The notes under the pieces: model-generated
The model's database searches: none
Told to the model about the DNA's origin: nothing
The model's input: the letters and a program-made list of their open reading frames with translations, nothing else
Made by a program: the position numbers and the translations under genes
Shown here: one piece after another, positions 13,183 to 26,227 of the stretch
Numbering within the stretch: position 1 is the stretch's first letter
How the letters are laid out: each line of letters opens with the position of its first letter
Source of the DNA: Pelecanus crispus
Lineage: Eukaryota; Chordata; Aves; Pelecaniformes; Pelecanidae
Reading direction: 5' to 3'
Assembly: GCF_030463565.1 (NCBI RefSeq)
Contig: NC_134675.1
Coordinates: 18,559,862-18,623,861, forward strand
DNA: 64,000 bases

Positions 13183-14869
13183 TGCAGCTGGATGGCTTTC
13201 ACCTCTGCAAACTGACTCGACTCCCCTTCTCCTTCAGCAGTTTCTGCGACTTGTCGTATAGGACTCCATACAGCAGCTTTCCACCTCCGATGCTTTCCCA
13301 CAAGACGACAGGACCATCAGTGAACAGGGCATATTACTTCTCATTTTCTGGCAATGTATTATACAGTGGGGCCTGCTCAGCACGCGTCACCTCCTCCTCT
13401 GGTGATATTCCAAAACTTTTGCCTCCTGGCCAGTCCATGATCACTTCCAGGATTTCTGGGTGACTGGGGTTTCCTATTCGAGCCCGTTGTCTGATTAGTG
13501 CAACCCACTTACTCCATGTAGCATCAGTTGCCTGATGTGTAGAGGGGACCCTCCCTCTGAACATCCAGCCCAGCACCGGCAGTCAGGGTGCCAGCAGGAG
13601 CTGTGCTTCAGTACCAACCACTTCCGAAGCAGCTCGAACCCCTTCATATGCTGCCAGTATCTCTTTCTCAGTTGGAGTATAGTGGGCTTCGGATCCTCTG
13701 TATCCCCGACTCCAAAACCCTAGGGGTCGACCTCGAGTCTCCCCTGGTGCTTTCTGCCAGAGGCTCCAGGTAGGGCCATTCTCCCTGGCTGTGGTATAGA
13801 GCACATTTTTTATGTCCTGCCCGGCCTGGACTGGCCCAAGGGCTACTGCATGAACTATCTCCCGTTTAATTTGTTCAAAGGCTTGTTGTTGCTCAGGGCC
13901 CCATTTGAAATTGTTCTTCTTCGGGGTCACTTGATAGAGAGGGCTTACGATCTGGCTGTAATTTGGAATATGCATTCTCCAAAAACCCACAACGCCTAAG
14001 AAAGCTTGTGTTTCCTTCTTGCTAGTTGGTGGGGACATGGCTGTTATTTTGTTGATCACATCCTTTGGGATCTGACAAAGTCCATCTTGCCATTTTATTC
14101 CTAAGAACTGGATCTCCTGTGCAGGTCCCTTGACCTTACTCTGTTTTATGGCAAAACCAGCCTTCAGAAGGATTTGGACTATTTTCTTTCCCTTCTCAAA
14201 AACGTCTTCTGCTGTGTTGCCCCACACAATGATGTCATCAATATACTGCAGATGTTCTGGAGCTTCACGGTGTTCCAGTGCCGTCTGGATCAGTCCATGG
14301 CAAATGGTGGGGCTGTGCTTCCACCCCTGGGGCAGTCGGTTCCAGTTGTACTGGACACCCCTCCAAGTGAACGCAAACTGAGGCCTGCACTCTGCTGCCA
14401 AAGGGATTGAGAAAAACGGATTGGCGATATAAATTGTGGCATACCACTTGGCTGCCTTTGACTCCAGTTTGTACTGAAGTTATAGCATGACTTGCATGTC
14501 AGCACTCAGTGGTGGTGTAACTTTGTTCAGGCCACGGTAGTCTACTGTTAGTCTCCACTCCCCATTAGACTTTCGCACTGGCCTTATGGGACTGTTAAAG
14601 GGTGAGCGAGTCTTGCTGATCACTCCTTGGCTCTCCAGGCGACGAATCAGGTTATGGATGGGAATCAGGGAGTCTCGGTTGGTTCGATATTGCCGCCTGT
14701 GCACTGTTGTGGTAGCGATGGGCACCTGTTGTTCCTCGACCCTCAGCAACCCCACAACAGAAGGGTCCTCCGAGAGACTGGGCAAGGTGGACAGCTGTTT
14801 CATTTCCTCCGTCTCCAAGGCAGCTATACCAAAAGCCCACCGGTACCCTTTTGGGTCCTGGAAATACAC
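13183..14869 (-). pseudogene. ERVL-1 reverse transcriptase / RNase H (interrupted, part of RNase H deleted)
   Basis: Minus strand. It begins with the end of the protease (YFQDPKGYRW) and continues into RT (RRLESQGVISKTRSPFNSP, LTVDYRGLN), then 'NRLPQGWKHSPTICH' and the catalytic 'YIDDIIVWGN'. The frame is broken between about 14480 and 14401 and again near 13583. Near 13185-13205, about 165 bases present in ERVL-2 are missing, removing the RNase H segment around 'YTDSWMVANALWG'. That loss alone should abolish RNase H activity. Confidence 0.88.
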
Positions 14870-15406
14870 TCTCCTGAGGTAGTCTATGCCAAGGATGCAA
14901 GGGGCCTCTGGGCCAGTTACAATGGGGTGCTTCTACCACTCATTCCCGGTTAGGCTCACTTCAGCCTCCAATTCAGTTAGGTGTTGGGATTCCCCCGTCA
15001 CTCCAGAAATACAGATGGGTTCTGCCCCTGTATAGCTTGATGGCATTAGGGTACACTGTGCACCAGTGTCCACTAGAGCCTTCTACTCCTGTGGGTCTGA
15101 TGTGCCAGGCCATCGAATCTACACAGTCCAGGAAACCCTGTTGTCCCTTTCCTCCACCTGGCTGGAGGCAGGGCCCCTCTAATCCTGGTCATAGTATTCG
15201 TTGTTCACTTCTTGTAAATGTGAATGAAGAGTCCCTTGATTAAGGTCAGAAGTAAAATTAGCCCCCTTACTCTGTCTGGGGAATTGCTCACTGGAAACCG
15301 GTGCTGCAATTTTCCTGGAAGAACCACCTTTTCTAATAGTTTTTCCTTGCAACTCATGCACCCGTGCCTCTAGGGTCCAAGTAGGTGTTCCATCCCACTT
15401 CCTCAT
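14870..15406 (-). pseudogene. ERVL-1 protease region
   Basis: On the minus strand a frame reads 'ALVDTGAQCTLMPSS' (retropepsin LVDTGA active site, about 15085-15040) and ends 'CILGIDYLRR', matching retroviral aspartic proteases. A TAG at 14933-14935 interrupts it. The segment 15406-15179 upstream (ARVHELQGKTIRK) is a linker between gag and pro. The active site itself is intact. Confidence 0.85.
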
Positions 15407-15428
15407 GTCCTCTCCGTGGTCACACAGG

Positions 15429-17072
15429 TTAAAACCACAGGGTGCCCCGTGGTGTGAATCCTCTATATCCTCTCTCTTGAGCTGAAGGACGTTGACTCCT
15501 AATGGCTGAGATACTGGTTCGTACAGGTTCAGAGTAGGACCTATCCTCTTTGAGTTGCTGGAACTCCTGGGACGGTTTTTTCACAGCCGAGACACAGGCC
15601 CTTAGGGAGGAAGAGAGACTTTCTTCGTATTGCCGGAGTCGGCCAGCCACTTCATCCACTGTTGGTGCCTCGTCATCTCTCCAGGCCAGTAATGCCAACG
15701 AGTTGGCATACGATGCTGGTGCACTCTGTACCACCTTCTGCCACATGGGTCGTGTGCACCTGACTTCATCTGGATCTTTGGGTAACTGCTCATCGATCAG
15801 GTTACTATAAATCACCTCCAGCACACCTAATTCCCTCAGGTACTGGATACCTTTCTCTGCCATGGTCCATTTGCCTGGGCGATATATAACATCCTCCTTG
15901 AAGGGATACCTTTCCTTCATGCTTGACAGAAGTCGCCTCAAGAGGCTGAGCGGTTTTGCCCCTTTTCCAATTACTTTGTCAATGCCCCCTTCCCTAGAAA
16001 GGGATCCCAGCTGCTTGGCTTCCTTGCCCTCTAAATCCAGGCTACTGGCCCTGTTATCCCAGCATTGGAGCAGCCAGGTGATGATGTGCTTGCCTGGATG
16101 ACGACTGAAATCTTTTCGCATATCTCGCAGCTCACTCAGGGATAGGGATCGGGTGGTTACCATCTCCTTTATGGGTTCTTCCTCCTCTGGTTCTCGTGAT
16201 GGCCCTGGTTCATCTTCATCCCTTACTAAACAAGCTGATTTTCTCGTGTATTTTTTCTTCTGTATAGGGGCAACTGATACTGGCACGGGTTGGTTCTCTG
16301 GTTTAGCCACAGTGCCTGTCACTGGGGTTGGAACAGCTGCAGTGCCTGTGGTGGGGGTTGGAGTAGCTGCAGTGCCTGTTGTCTTGTCATCAGATCCAGA
16401 GACCCTCTCTTACCCTTGAGGGTACTGAATAGTGTTGAACAGGGCTCTATAAGCATGGGCCAGCCCCCAGCATGTTCTAATGATTTGTGTCTCTCTGGAG
16501 TTGCCAGGGTGACAACATACTTTTTCCAAATACTTTACTAGTTCTTCAGGATTCTGCACTTGTTCAGGGGTGAAGTTCCAAAACACTGGAGGTGCCCACT
16601 GTCCTAGGTACTTGCCCATACTATCCCACATATCCTGCCACTCATAACTCTCCAGCCTTGGGGCAGATCTCTGGATGATATTCTTAAACTGCTTACTAAC
16701 CTTTATCAAAACCGAAACAGTATTCCCAAGAAATAGCAATAGAAGTATCTTAACTACCCAAGGATGTTCAAGATACTGAAAAGTTATTGTAATGAAGGAG
16801 GAAACATCATAGAAGAAGGTAGCGAAGGTGCCATTCTGTATATCCTCCACAACAAATCTCTCAGAGGAAGAGGTATAATTGCTAACTCTCTCCATGAGGT
16901 GGTACCCGAAGTACAGTAATGGCTTCAGTACAATCCCTAGATACCAAATAATGCTCGAGGACAGTGTTTTAATAACAAATGTCCCAGGCAAAACATCACT
17001 AATCACTGCAGAGTACAGCAAACTGCACAAACCAACACCAAGCTTTATCAGGTACTGCAAAAAAAGGAGCAT
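15429..17072 (-). pseudogene. ERVL-1 gag with hydrophobic multi-pass N-terminus, one in-frame stop
   Basis: It starts at an ATG (17070-17072), 94 bases after the primer site, and runs in one frame to 15429, broken only by a TAA at 16410-16412. Residues 1-24, 37-59, 83-101 and 106-125 are strongly hydrophobic and look like membrane segments. Two N-glycosylation sequons (N65-Y-T, N80-G-T) lie between segments 2 and 3. After that come a helical region, the stop, a threonine/proline repeat (three TGTxAxPTP-like units), a basic stretch and a capsid-like region (about 16150-15600). Retroviral Gag usually starts with a myristoylation glycine; none is present here. The N-terminal part resembles nothing I recognise. 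Confidence 0.8.
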
Positions 17073-17166
17073 GGTGCAGATCAGATGAACTAATATTGTG
17101 ACGAGGAACTGTTAGCAGATTCCTTAATACACTGTGGTTAATCTGTTATTATCTCAAACCCTTCGA

Positions 17167-17184
17167 GCCCCACGTTGGGGGCCA
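17167..17184 (-). promoter_or_regulatory. ERVL-1 primer-binding site (tRNA-Lys type, one mismatch)
   Basis: Minus strand TGGCCCCCAACGTGGGGC, 8 bases inside the 5' LTR. It differs at one base from the complement of the tRNA-Lys(1,2) 3' end used by foamy viruses. Human ERV-L is known for a Leu primer, so this differs from the name-giving family. Confidence 0.65.
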
Positions 17185-17192
17185 AAAAGGAC

Positions 17193-17766
17193 TGTCCTGG
17201 TTTAGCCCCAGCCAGCAACTAAGCACCACGCAGCCACTCGCTCACTCCCCCTACCCCGATGGGATGGGGGAGAGAATCAGAGGAGTAAGAGTGAGAAAAA
17301 CTCCTGGGTTGAGATAAGAACAGTTTAATAACTGAAATAAAGTAAAATAGTAATGATAATAATAACAATATAATAATAATAATAGTAATAATAATAATAA
17401 TATACAAAGCAAGTGATGCACAATGCAATTGCTCACCACCCACCGACCAATACCCAGACAGTTCCCGAGCAGCGATCGCTGCTCCCCGGCCATCCCCCCC
17501 AGCTTATATGCTGAGCATGACGTCACATGGTATGGAATAGCCTTTTGGTCAGTTTGGATCAACTATTCTGGCTGTGCCCCCTCCCAGCTTCTTGTGCACC
17601 TGGCAGAGCATGGGAAGCTGAAAAGTCCTTGACTAGCATAAGCAGTACTTAGCAACAACTAAAACATCAGTGTGTTATCAACATTCTTCTCATCCTAAAT
17701 CCAAAATGCAGCACTATGCCAGCTACTAGGAAGAAAATTAACTCTATCCCAGCCGAAACCAGGACA
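17193..17766 (-). repeat. ERVL-1 5' LTR (LTR-A)
   Basis: Plus-strand view runs from TGTCCTGGTTTAG to AAACCAGGACA, a perfect 11-base terminal inverted repeat. It has the same microsatellite and CRE/TATA region as the 3' LTR (CRE at 17518-17525). Confidence 0.92.
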
Positions 17767-17771
17767 TAGAT

Positions 17772-19623
<1,852 letters not shown>

Positions 19624-20160
19624 TTTAGACTTGATTTTAGTTCTGATAGCATAATTGTAACCCAAGGTTAAAAGCCACGTATAACCAGCGTGCTCTTTTA
19701 AGTGCTGAAGTCATACAAACAGATCTGTGTTGCTGGCATCATTTTGATAAGTACTTGCCTCCAGACAGTTATTCTGCACTGGGGACAAAGGAAATATTTT
19801 GGATATATAGAAGTTTGTCACTACAGATGGTAAATAGATCTTCAAATGGCTTTACTTCAAAGAAATACCTTGAGGCAATTGAATTTAAGTTTTATTTTTT
19901 ATTTTTTAAATTCGTGCATACTGTGTGAAAATATATAATGGGAAAGTATTGTCAAAATCTGTTTACATATCATACGGTATAGCACAGAACCTTGAAGTTC
20001 TTTATGACCTTAATGTTTGACATATTTTTGGGTAAAGAATCTCCCATATTAAGTCTCAGTTAAAAGTTACCTTTTATCATTTACTTTCAGATTCCATAAA
20101 CTCTGTTTGTTTTTTTTAAAGTACATACAAATAAAATTATTTTATTCAATGTACTGGACT
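19624..20160 (+). other. PGGT1B: PGGT1B 3' UTR (inferred)
   Basis: AT-rich, repeat-free sequence downstream of the stop, with a canonical AATAAA at 20130-20135. The extent is inferred from that signal. Confidence 0.55.
20130..20135 (+). terminator. PGGT1B: Candidate PGGT1B polyadenylation signal
   Basis: AATAAA about 510 bases after the stop codon, followed by a T-rich stretch. Further weaker signals lie downstream. Confidence 0.5.
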
Positions 20161-20597
20161 TTTAAAGTTGTGTGGCCTTACTAAATGGATTTCATAATTC
20201 TACTGAGTAGCTTCTACACAGATGCAGTGAATCATTAGCCAGACACGGTGTTTTGGACTGAAATATTCTTTTCATGGGATATTAATGAGGGTGCAGTGTA
20301 TTGATGTATAGCATTAAGAGATATTCAACACAGAATAGCTGTGTGTGAGAGAAGCATTAGAACCTGTTTCTGAAGTCAAGCCTTTGCAATACATTAAAAT
20401 TGTACAACTGTACTGCGATTTTTTTTTTATATTTTTCTCTTTTAGTGTGAAATAATTCTGAGTTTCTTAATGCTTCTGTGTAAAGAATGAAACATTGGGC
20501 TTTAAGATAAGTTGGCAGCGGTTTACTCAGAGAGACATGATGAACATTCTCAGCTTATTTAGTAGTAGTGCCTTACTTTGTGTGCTTGAAATGCTGC

Positions 20598-21202
20598 TGT
20601 GGCAGGTTGACCTTGGCTGACCACCAGGTGCCCACCAAGCTGCTCTCTCACTCCCCCTCCTCAGTGGGATGGGAGAGAAAAATAAGATGAAAAACTTGTG
20701 GGTTGAGATAAAGGCAGCTTAATGAAAAAGAAGCAAAGGCCACGCACAGCAGCAAAGCAAGAAAAAGGAGATTTATTCTCTACTTGCCATCAGCAGGCAA
20801 TGTCCAGCCACTTCCTGGGAAGTAGGGCTTCAGTATGTGTGGCAGCTGCTTCAGAAGACAAATGCCTTAATAACAAATCCTCCTTTCCCTTATCTTTTAT
20901 TGCTGAGCACGATGTCATATGGTATGGAATATCTCTTTGGTCAGTTTGGGTCAGCTGTCCTAGCTATGTCACCTCCCAAGATCTTGTCCACCCCCAGCCT
21001 ACTGGCCTTTGGAGGCCATGTGTGTGGGGGGAGGGGGGTTGGAGAGACAGCCATGATGCTGTGGGAGCGCTGCTCAGCAATAACCAAAACATTGGTGTGT
21101 TATCAACACCGTTCTAGGTACAAATACAAAGTACAGCACTATGAGGGTTGCTATGGGGAAAGTTAACTCAGCCAGAAAGGTAACCCAGCCAGTCCCAATA
21201 CA
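20598..21202 (-). mobile_element. LTR-B copy 2 (solo LTR)
   Basis: From 'tgtggcaggttgacc' to '...gtcccaataca', sharing the LTR-B landmarks (gggttgagataaaggcag, cttttattgctgagcacgatgtcatatgg). It abuts the 3' tail of the next CR1 directly. Confidence 0.75.
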
Positions 21203-21205
21203 ATC

Positions 21206-24200
21206 TTAGAATCATAGAATTGTTTAGGTTGGAAAAGACCTTTAAGATCATCCAGTCCAACCATTAACCTACACTACCAAGTCCACCACTAAACCAATTA
21301 AGGGTAGACTAGACTAAACCATGTCCCAAAGTGCCACGTCTACCCGTTTTTTGAACGCTTCCAGGGATGGTGACTCCACCACCTCTCTGGGCAGCCTGTT
21401 CCAATGCTTGACTACCCTTTCCGTGAAGAAATTTTTCCTAATATCCAACCTAAACCTCCCCTGGCGCAGCTTAAGCCCATTTCCTCTCATCCTATCGCTA
21501 ACTACATGGGAGAAGAGACCAACACCCACCTCACTACAACCTCCTTTCAGGTAGTTGTAGAGAGCGATAAGGTCTCCCCTCAGCCTCCTCTTCTCCAGCC
21601 TAAACAACCCCAGTTCCCTCACCCGCTCCTCATAAGGCCTGTGCTCCAGACCCTTCACCAGCTTCGTTGCCCTTCTCTGGACACACTCCAGCACCTCAAT
21701 GTCTTTCTTGTATTGAGGGGCCCAAAACTGGACACAGTATTCCAGGTGCAGCCTCACCAGCGCCAAGTACAGGGGCACAATCACCTCCCTGCTCCTGCTG
21801 GCCACACTATTCCTGATACAAGCCAGGATGCTGTTGGCCTTCTTGACCTCCTGGGCACACTGCTGGCTCATGTTCAGCTGGCTGTCTACCAGCACCCCCA
21901 GGTCCTTTTCGGCCAGGCAGCTTTCCAGCCACTCTTCCCCAAGCCTGTAGCGTTGCATGGGGTTGTTGTGACCCAAGTGCAGGACCCGGCACTTGGCCTT
22001 GTTAAACCTCATACAGTTGGCCTCGGCCCATCGGTCCAGTCTGTCCAGGTCCCTCTGCAGGGCCATCCTACCCTCCAGCAGATCGACACTCTCACCCAAC
22101 TTGGTGTCGTCTGCAAACTTACTGAGGGTGCACTCAATCCCCTCATCCAGATCATTGATAAAGATATTGAACAAGGCTGGCCCCAAAACAGAGCCCTGGC
22201 CAACACCGCTCGTGAAGCTGCCAGCTGCCCAAGGAGAATGCTATGGGAGCCGGTGTCAAAGGCTTTGCTAAAGTCCAGTTAAATGACGTCCACAGCCTTT
22301 CCTTCATCCACCAGGCGGGTCACCAGGTCATAAAAGGAGATCAGGTTGGTCAAGCAGGACCTGCCTTTCATGAACCCATGCTGGCTGGGCCTGATCCCCT
22401 GGTTGACCTGCACTTGCCTGTTGAGTTCACTCAAGATGAACCTCTCCATAATCTTCCCCAGCACCGAGGTCAGGCTGACAGGCCTGTAGTTCCCCGGGTC
22501 CTCCTTCCGGCCCTTCTTGTAGATGGGCGTCACATTGGCAAGCCTCCAGTCGTCTGGGACCTCCCCTGTTAACCAGGACTGCTGATAGATGATGGAGAGT
22601 GGCTTGGAAAGCTCCTCTGCCAGCTCCCTCAGTACTCTCGGGTGGATCCCATCTGGCCCCATAGACTTGTGAGCATCCAGGTGGCATAGCAGGTTGTTAA
22701 CTGCTTCCTCCTGGACTATTAGGGCTCCATCCTACTCCCCATCCCTGTCTTCGAGCTCAGGGGGCTGAGTACCCTGGGGATGACTGGTCTGGCTGTTAAA
22801 CACCGAGGCAAAGAAGGCATTAAGTACCTCAGCCTTTTCCTTGTCCTCGGTGACAATGTTCCCCCCCCCCCGCATCCAGCAAAGGATGGAGATCCTCCTT
22901 GGCTCTCCTTTTATTGCTGATGTACTTGTAAAAGCATTTTTTATTATCTTTTACAACATTGGCCAGATTGAGTTCTTGCTGGGCTTTTGCTTTTCTAATT
23001 TCCTCCCTGCATGACCTAACAAGATCCCTGTACTCCTCCTGAGTTGCCCGCCCCTTCTTCCAAAGGCGGTAGACTCTCCTTTTTCCCCTGAGTCCCCGCA
23101 AAAGCTCCCTATTCAGCCAGGCCGGTCGTTTTCCCCCGCCGGTTGGTCTTACGGCGCACGGGGACAGCCCGATCCTGCGCCCTTAAGACTTCCTTCTTGA
23201 AGAAGGCCCAGCCTTCCTGGACCCCTTTGCCTTTCAGGACTGCCTCCCAAGGGACTTTCCCAAACAGCGTCCTGAAGAGACCAAAGTCTGCCCTCCGGAA
23301 GTCCACGGCAACAGTTTTGCTGCCCCTCCGCTTGGCATCGCCAAGAATCGAGAACTCTATCATATCGTGGTCGCTAAGCGCAAGACGGCCTCCGACCACG
23401 ACATCTCCCACAAGCCCTTCTCTGTTTGTAAACAGCAGGTCAAGCGAGGCACCTCCCCTGGTAGGCTCGCTTACCAGCTGTGTCATAATGTTATCCTCCA
23501 CACACTCCAGGAACTTCCGAGACTTGCCTCTCTGCTGTGTTGTATTTCCAGCAGATGTCCGGCAAGTTGAAGTCCCCCACGAGAACAAGGGCTGGCGATT
23601 GCGAGACTTCTGCCAGCCACTTGTAGAACGCCTCATCTACCTCTACGTCCTGGTTGGGTGGTCTATAGCAGACTCCCAACAGGACATCCGCCTTGCTGGC
23701 CTTCCCCCTCATCCTTACCCATAAGCACTCGACCTTATCATCACCACTGTCGAGCTCTATACAGTCAAAACACTCCCTAACATACAGAGCCACCCCACCG
23801 CCTCTCCTTCCCTGCCTATCCCTTCTGAAGAGCTTATAGCCATCCAGTGCAGCACTCCAGTCATGAGAGTCGTCCCACCACATTTCTGTGATGGCGACTA
23901 TGTCATAGCTATCCTGCTGCACAAGGGCTTCCAGCACCTCCTCTTTGTTGCCCATGCTACGTGCATTGGTGTACATGCACTTGAGCCGGGCTATCGATTT
24001 TGCCCCCAACGTTGCCATGCCGCCCCTGGGCTCCTCACTAGTGGGCCCATTTATATCCCCTTCCCCCTTCAAACCTAGTTTAAAGCCCTCCCAATGAGTC
24101 CCGCCAACTCATGGGCGAGAATCCTTTTCCCCTTTGGAGACAGCTGATCTCCATCAGTCGCCAGCAAGCCCAGTGCCATGTAAACCTCCCCATGATCGAA

Positions 24201-25087
24201 AAACCCAAAATTCCACTGATGGCACCAGCCTCTGAGCCACCTGTTAATCAGGTGAGTTTTCCCATTCCTTTCGGCATTCTTCGCTGCCATTGACGGGATT
24301 GAGGAAAACACTACCTATGCTCCCGATCCTGCGACCAATCGCCCCAGTGCCCTGAAGTCCCTCTTCATTGCTTTAGGACTTCTCTCTGTAATCTCATCAC
24401 TGCCATCCTGTACAACCAGCAACGGGTAATAATCGGAGGGCCTTACGAGGTCGGGGAGTTTCCTAGTAATGTCCCTAACCCAGGCCCCAGGGAGGCAGCA
24501 GACTTCCCTGTGAGATGGGTCCGGACGGCAGATTGGGCCCTCAGTTCCCCGCAGGAGGGAATCACCCACCACAATTACCCTCTTTTTTTTCTTAACGGGG
24601 GCAGTCGTAATCCGTGGGGTTGACTGACTGGCCCTCGGCAACCCCCTGGCTGGACCTTCGCCTTCACCTCCCTCCCTGCTTGCCTGGCCCTCAACTTCCA
24701 GAGCCCCATATCTGTTATGTAAGGGCAACTGGGAAGGTGAGGGAGGCCGGGAGGGGATTCGCCTGCCTCCCCCGGCAGGGACCTGTTTCCATTTCCCCCC
24801 GTCTCTTGGATCCCCTCCTTCTTCTTGCCGGCAAGAGGGTAGGGGATCCTCTGCTCCTTGTGGGGCCTCTGCCCTGCTGCCTTGGCCCCAGGGATAGTAG
24901 GGTGCGGCTCCACCAGTCTATCTCTTTCTCACACTCCCTGATACTCCTCAGCCTTTCCACCTCCTCCTTCAGCTCTGCCACCAGGCTGAGGAGATCATCT
25001 ACCTGGTCACAGCAAAGACATTTGCCGTCTCCGCTGCCCTCCGGTACAAGCGACAGGCTCAGGCACTCCCTGCAGCCAGCGACCTGG
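21206..25087 (-). mobile_element. CR1 LINE (CR1-b), nearly full length
   Basis: Minus-strand CR1 of about 3.9 kb, from the 3' tail at 21206 to within the ORF1 N-terminus at 25087. There it departs from its close relative at 54334-58702. Both ORFs are recognisable but broken. The similarity to the 54334 copy is very high, marking a recently active subfamily. Confidence 0.92.
21314..24072 (-). pseudogene. CR1-b ORF2 (endonuclease / reverse transcriptase), interrupted
   Basis: Endonuclease: 24072-23491 (TNARSMGNKEEVLEAL, WWDDSHDWSAAL, YRPPNQDVEVDEAF, GDFNLPDICWKYN), then a frameshift and 23636-23109 (LALSDHDMIEFSIL). The RT N-part is 23101-22279. The C-part 22186-21314 carries the catalytic FADDTKL and ends with the C-terminal domain. 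Near 22205-22225 about 100 bases are missing relative to the 54334 copy, taking out the segment with 'SGVPQGS'. A run of C at about 22862-22872 also breaks the frame. Confidence 0.88.
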
Positions 25088-25101
25088 ATAAGAAGAAACA
25101 A
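24075..25101 (-). pseudogene. CR1-b ORF1 (coiled coil plus SGNH-type esterase domain), broken
   Basis: Minus strand, in three frame pieces (25101-24715, 24728-24315, 24311-24075). The first has the Cys cluster (CLCCDQ) and a leucine-rich coiled coil (LVAELKEEVERLRSI). The second has the 'VVGDSLLRG' nucleophile block of the esterase domain known in CR1 ORF1. The third ends 'LAGLIGRALN'. The intact counterpart is at 57234-58361. Confidence 0.85.
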
Positions 25102-25204
25102 GAAGAAAATTTCTTAAAGAAGAAATAACTTGTGCAGTAGCTCTTGGTCCTGTCTGGACAGGACCAGCTGTGCAAAATGTGCTCTGCACTGCAGACAGGG
25201 AGCA
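25088..25204. other. Unassigned junction sequence
   Basis: About 120 bases between the CR1-b 5' break and an ERVL fragment. No similarity noticed. Confidence 0.4.
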
Positions 25205-25945
25205 TGGCCTCACCTGCAGCCTCTGGCAGAAAACACCAGGAGAAACCTGAGGTCGACCTCTAGGGTTTTGGAGCCGGGGGTATCAAGGATCCGAGGCACA
25301 CTACACCCCGATTGAAAAAGAGATACTAGCAGCATATGAGGGGGTTCAAGCCACTTCACAAGTTGATGGTACGGAAGCATATCTCCTCTTGGCACTGCGA
25401 TTGCCCATGCTACACTGGATGTGCAAAGGAAACGTCCCCTCTATACATCAGGCAACCAGCGCTACATGGAGTAAGAGGGTAGCGCTGATCACACAACAGG
25501 CTCAAATGGAGAACCCCAACTGCCCAGGAATCCTGGAAGAGATCATGGACTGGCCAGAAGGCAGAGATTTTGGAGCATCGCCTGAGGAGGTAGCTCATGC
25601 CCAAGAGGCACCACCATATCATTAGATATCAGAAGATGAAAGGCATTATGTTTTGTTTACTGATGGATTCTGTCATGTTGTAGGAAACCATCGGAAGTGG
25701 AAGGCTGCTGTGTGGAGTCCCACACAACAAGTCGCTGAAGCCATTGAAGGAGAAGGTGAGTCAAGTCAGCTTGCAGAACTGAAAGCCATCCATCTGTCCC
25801 TGGAGAGTGCTGAACGAGAAAAGTGGCCAGTACTCTGTCTCTATACTGACTCCTGGATGGTGGCTAATGCCCTATGGGGGTGGCTACAGCAGTGGAAGAC
25901 GACCAATTGGCAACGCAATGTAGTCCAAATGCAGTGCCTATCTTA
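25205..25945 (+). pseudogene. ERVL pol fragment (RT end / RNase H), plus strand
   Basis: Reads from 'LWQKTPGET' through 'YEGVQATSQVDGTEAYLLL', 'MCKGNVPSIHQATSATWSK' and 'ALFTDG'-like 'VLFTDGFCHVVGN' to 'LYTDSWMVANALWGWLQQW'. It aligns with the connection and RNase H part of ERVL-1 and ERVL-2 but is more diverged and in the opposite orientation. Frames change near 25320 and a stop lies at 25623-25625. It retains the RNase H segment deleted from ERVL-1. No LTR of this element is visible nearby. Confidence 0.85.
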
Positions 25946-26227
25946 GCATGTTTTCAAGGTGGCTGAAGATCACCAATATCCCTAATAGGAGGTAGTGTAT
26001 GATCAAAGGTACAGCCTGTAAAAATGTTTTTTTCAGGCACTTAAGGATGCTCTCAAAATTCAATAACATTATCCAGATAACCTAGGAGTCCAGGCTGGCT
26101 TTGAGAGCACTCTTTGAAAAGTGTTGGGTACCAGTGCATCTGTATGGCACACTTTTGAAACAGTGCAATTAATATTGGGAGACCTTCACTGTCCCGATGC
26201 AGGGAGATATGCTTTGAAAGCTGAGAG
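25946..26227. other. Unassigned sequence
   Basis: No coding or repeat signature recognised. It may be the rest of the decayed ERVL fragment to its left. Confidence 0.35.

Larger units (their letters stand above)
11144..17771 (-). mobile_element. ERVL-like provirus ERVL-1 with imperfect 5-bp target duplication
   Basis: A class III (ERVL-type) endogenous retrovirus on the minus strand, in order: 5' LTR (17193-17766), primer site, gag, protease, RT/RNase H, integrase, 3' LTR (11149-11710). The flanks are TAGGT (11144-11148) and TAGAT (17767-17771), a 5-bp target-site duplication with one mismatch. About 480 bp separate the integrase end from the 3' LTR, with no env. The LTRs differ by about 17 substitutions over roughly 550 aligned bases by hand count, plus microsatellite length, so the insertion is moderately old. 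Every gene has at least one lesion. Confidence 0.93.

Noticed and set aside
21404..22282. A 292-codon plus-strand open frame antisense to CR1-b (similar ones at 54532 and 51094)
   Set aside because: Antisense shadows of the CR1 reverse transcriptase. The same frame recurs in each CR1 copy because the coding strand is conserved.
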